Of a DNA stretch of 64,000 nt, positions 61,516 to 64,000 are shown in pieces (the first letter of the stretch is position 1; each line of letters opens with the position of its first letter). The notes below the pieces were generated by a model that had not been told where the DNA came from, made no database searches, and saw only the letters and a list, made by a program, of their open reading frames with translations. Source of the stretch: Phormidesmis priestleyi Ana (lineage in GTDB: Bacteria; Cyanobacteriota; Cyanobacteriia; Phormidesmidales; Phormidesmidaceae); assembly GCA_001314865.1 (NCBI GenBank), contig LJZR01000017.1, positions 1-64,000 of the forward strand. Reading direction: 5' to 3'. A program made the position numbers and the translations under genes.

Positions 61516-64000
61516 TTATTTGCCAATCATTGGCTCCAGTTTTTTAGGAACCGATCGTCGTCTTCGTTGTTTTAGCCACACCGCCGCATCGTCAATGAAA
61601 GAATAGACCACCGGCACCACCACCAGCGTCAACAAGGTTGAAAACAGCAGACCGCCTAAAATCACCGTCGCAATCGGTGAATAGGCATCCATGCCAATTT
61701 CTGGGAAAAAGGCCAGCCGCACAATCACAATGACGGTAGTTAGGGTGGTCATAGTAATAGCCTTGAGCCTTACCGGGCCAGCCATGCGAATAGCCACATC
61801 GCGCGGAACACCCGCCTGACGCTGGGTCAAAATCAGCTCTAGCAGCAAAATCGCCGCCGACAAAGACAACCCCGAGAGAATCACAATCCCCAGAATCGAC
61901 ACGGTTGAAAGGGTTTGCTGGGCTACAATCAGCCCGCCGAATACCCCCACCAGCTGCAAAGGCACCGACAGCATCATCACCAACGGCTGTATGAATGAAC
62001 CAAACTGAATCACCAAAATCAGGTAAATCAAAATCAGCGACACCAACAGTCCTTTCAGCAAGCGGTCAAACTCGATCATCATGTCGGTCATATCGCCCAT
62101 AGAGTCGATGCCGTAGCCGGGGGGAAAAATGAGTTCTTGCCCGGCGCGCATTGCGATCGCCATCGACAAATCCATCGACGCTGGCCCTCCTTTACGGTAA
62201 TAGCCGTTCACATACACCACCCGCTTACCGTTGACATGCTCAATTAAGGTCGGGCCAGTTTGCCGTTGTAGGGTAGCGACGGTGTTTAGCGGCACCTGCT
62301 GCCCGGCAGGGGTGGTGATGTAAGTACCTGCCAAGCTATCAACAGTGGCGCGATCAGCTTCGGCATAGCGAACCAAAATGGAGTTTTGCCGCAGGTTAGG
62401 ACGGTTGTAATAGCGTTGGGTAAAGCCGCCATTGAGGGCATAGCGAGCCTGTTGGGCAACCATCCGCACATTCAGGCCCAGTTCCTGAGCGCGGCGGCGA
62501 TCTACCGTGAGCTGATATTCCGGCTGGGTGAGGGTCGCGCTGGTTTGAGCCATCACCAAACCGGGCGTGTCTTCGGCAATGCGGAGCACCCCTTCGGCCA
62601 AACGGTGCAGCACGGCCAGGTCTTCTCCATATACAGCGAGCTGAATGGGGGCAGCAGAAGTCGCCATCACATCTACGCCCATTTCTTTAAAGGCCATGCG
62701 GCGCACACCGGGAATGGTACGGCGAGCTTCGGCCTCCACGCTGTCCATAATTTGCCAAATGTCTCGTTGCCGATCGTCTTTAAGGGTGACCATCAGCGAA
62801 GCTGAGTTGACGCTGCCCATGCTGTAGCCGCTAAAGTAAGTGCTGTTGCGAGTTAGCTCAAAGCCCGTTTGCGACGACACCTTATCAATGTCGGGCTGAG
62901 CCAGTAATAACTGCTCTAGCTGATACACGCTCTCATCGGTTTTGGCAAAGGAGGTGCCTGCTTCCATTTCTAAGGAGGCCATAAACTGGCCAGAGTCTCC
63001 CAGGGGCATCATTTCTTGGGGCACAAAGGGATAGAGGGCGATCGCCAACACAATGGCCGAGGCTGCGATCGCTAGCGTAATTTCGCGATTGTTCATGCAG
63101 CGATCAAGCAGCCAGCCGTAGCCACGCTCCATAGCTTGAAACCCCGCCCGTACCGGCGTCATTAGCCATTGCAACCCGGTCTGTCGCGGTCGTTTCACCT
63201 CAGGCGACTTCAGCACAAAAGCAGCGATCAAAGGAATCAACGTAATCGACACAATCAGCGAAGCAATAAAGGCAAACACCATCGGCCAAACCAGCCCCAC
63301 AAACATCAGCCCCGTTAGCCCCCCCGAGAGGATCGTCGGTAGCAAGGCCGCAATCATCACACAGCTAGCAGCAGCACTGGCCAAAAAAACTTCCCCCGTG
63401 CCATGAATCGCCGCCTGCATAGGGCGCAACCCCTGGCGCAGCTTTTGATCAATAGCGTCAATAACAATAATTGAGTCATCCACCAGCTTGCCGATGGCCA
63501 TCATCATGCCAATCAAAGTAGATGAGTTGAGGGACATCTCAATCGGAATGAACGGCAGGGTCGAGAGAGCCAGGGAGGTCGGAATCGAGATCATAATGAT
63601 CGCCGTGGCCCGGAAGTCTTCTAAAAAGACCAAAATCACAATGCCTGCAAGCAGTACGCTGATCAGCAGCTCCTGAAAGGTGCTGTCGAGAATGATGTTG
63701 ACCAGGTAGGAGTTGTCGTAAGCTTCTTTAAATTCCAGCCCCGGATACTCCGCTTTAATGCGATCTAGCTCGGTTCGCACCTGCTTGATGACTTTGGGCG
63801 AACTAGAGTCCGGCTTTTGAATCACATTCACCGCAAGGGCGGCTTCTCCGCTGTAGCGGTAGCCGCTGCGCCGTTCCTCAAAGGTGTCTTTTACCGTCGC
63901 CACATCGCGGATATAAACCACCTGCCCGTTTTGCTCCAAAATGGGGTAGTCCATCACCTCTGCGGCACTCAGCGCCCGCTTGTCGGCCCGCACCAAAATT
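61516..64000 (-). CDS. RND efflux transporter, AcrB family (partial, N terminus beyond the window)
   Basis: About 828 C-terminal residues of an inner-membrane pump of the AcrB/MdtB type; roughly the first 220 residues lie outside. Membrane helix 4 has GKLVDDSIIVIDAIDQ with the paired Asp residues of the proton relay. The second half shows PQEMMPLGDSGQF, LVSLILIYLILVIQFGSF and LSGLSLSAAILLLELILTQR. It pumps drugs, metals or lipids with a fusion protein and outer-membrane channel encoded elsewhere, perhaps upstream. The frame runs to the edge without a true start. Confidence 0.95.
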   Translation of the reverse strand, partial: ILVRADKRALSAAEVMDYPILEQNGQVVYIRDVATVKDTFEERRSGYRYSGEAALAVNVIQKPDSSSPKVIKQVRTELDRIKAEYPGLEFKEAYDNSYLVNIILDSTFQELLISVLLAGIVILVFLEDFRATAIIMISIPTSLALSTLPFIPIEMSLNSSTLIGMMMAIGKLVDDSIIVIDAIDQKLRQGLRPMQAAIHGTGEVFLASAAASCVMIAALLPTILSGGLTGLMFVGLVWPMVFAFIASLIVSITLIPLIAAFVLKSPEVKRPRQTGLQWLMTPVRAGFQAMERGYGWLLDRCMNNREITLAIAASAIVLAIALYPFVPQEMMPLGDSGQFMASLEMEAGTSFAKTDESVYQLEQLLLAQPDIDKVSSQTGFELTRNSTYFSGYSMGSVNSASLMVTLKDDRQRDIWQIMDSVEAEARRTIPGVRRMAFKEMGVDVMATSAAPIQLAVYGEDLAVLHRLAEGVLRIAEDTPGLVMAQTSATLTQPEYQLTVDRRRAQELGLNVRMVAQQARYALNGGFTQRYYNRPNLRQNSILVRYAEADRATVDSLAGTYITTPAGQQVPLNTVATLQRQTGPTLIEHVNGKRVVYVNGYYRKGGPASMDLSMAIAMRAGQELIFPPGYGIDSMGDMTDMMIEFDRLLKGLLVSLILIYLILVIQFGSFIQPLVMMLSVPLQLVGVFGGLIVAQQTLSTVSILGIVILSGLSLSAAILLLELILTQRQAGVPRDVAIRMAGPVRLKAITMTTLTTVIVIVRLAFFPEIGMDAYSPIATVILGGLLFSTLLTLVVVPVVYSFIDDAAVWLKQRRRRSVPKKLEPMIGK

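Overview
The window comes from a cyanobacterium. It has the oxidative Mg-protoporphyrin monomethyl ester cyclase, a heme oxygenase, a plastid-terminal-oxidase-like protein, FutA, DUF3110 and DUF1830 proteins and a PEP-CTERM protein, and the cyanobacterial HIP1 octamer GCGATCGC recurs throughout. A filamentous or Leptolyngbya-like lineage is a guess. There is no rRNA, tRNA, intact insertion sequence or CRISPR array that I could recognise. Short tandem repeats of 10-22 bp are unusually common, both between genes and in frame inside them.

Layout. (1) 1-8.7 kb: a two-directional cluster that looks like uptake and opening of a nitrogen heterocycle. It holds two ring-opening amidohydrolases of the cyanuric acid amidohydrolase/barbiturase family, a GntR/FCD regulator, a PRPP-binding phosphoribosyltransferase, an NMT1-type ABC transporter (binding protein, ATPase, permease), an acetamidase/formamidase and a GlcG/HbpS protein. 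One 13-bp sequence recurs in two control regions. (2) 8.7-14 kb: hemerythrin, a small membrane protein, a 21-bp repeat array, an EamA transporter, ttcA and a MOSC protein. (3) 14.2-19 kb: a tetrapyrrole/oxygen regulon. PTOX diverges from an HxlR regulator with four cysteines, followed by hemF, ho and acsF. Nearly identical 35-bp sites lie upstream of PTOX and of hemF in the same orientation relative to each gene. (4) 19-34.3 kb: mostly housekeeping genes (futA with a Fur-like box, a histidine kinase, yebC, glk, trpB, an RNase D-like gene, murD, glyS, DUF3110, murQ, DUF4342). (5) 34.5-36.1 kb: a Crp/Fnr regulator beside a truncated haemoglobin and a cupin, with a perfect FNR/DNR-type palindrome between. 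(6) 36.5-44.5 kb: mtgA, a universal stress protein, then signalling genes: an 870-aa REC-wHTH-Hpt-REC-REC-GGDEF protein, a CBS-PAS histidine kinase and a stand-alone receiver.

(7) 44.7-57 kb: a defence island. A type I restriction-modification system (hsdR, hsdM, hsdS) is interrupted by dispersed repeats, a 21-bp repeat array and a small unknown gene. Directly after hsdS comes an AAA ATPase plus subtilisin-like protease pair resembling ietAS. This pair is bracketed by a 117-bp direct duplication of the hsdS 3' end with one mismatch, which leaves an hsdS tail fragment downstream. (8) 57-64 kb: a DUF1830 gene, a PEP-CTERM GDSL hydrolase, and an RND efflux pump (cut by the window edge) followed on the same strand by its probable response regulator and histidine kinase.

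The observations most worth following up are the ietAS cassette with its hsdS-tail duplication, the paired HxlR operators linking PTOX to heme/chlorophyll genes, the amidohydrolase pair in which one member has lost part of the catalytic set, and the 12-bp tandem repeat that multiplies a response regulator's stop codon while lengthening the overlapping kinase. All family assignments come from reading motifs by eye; no database search was run.
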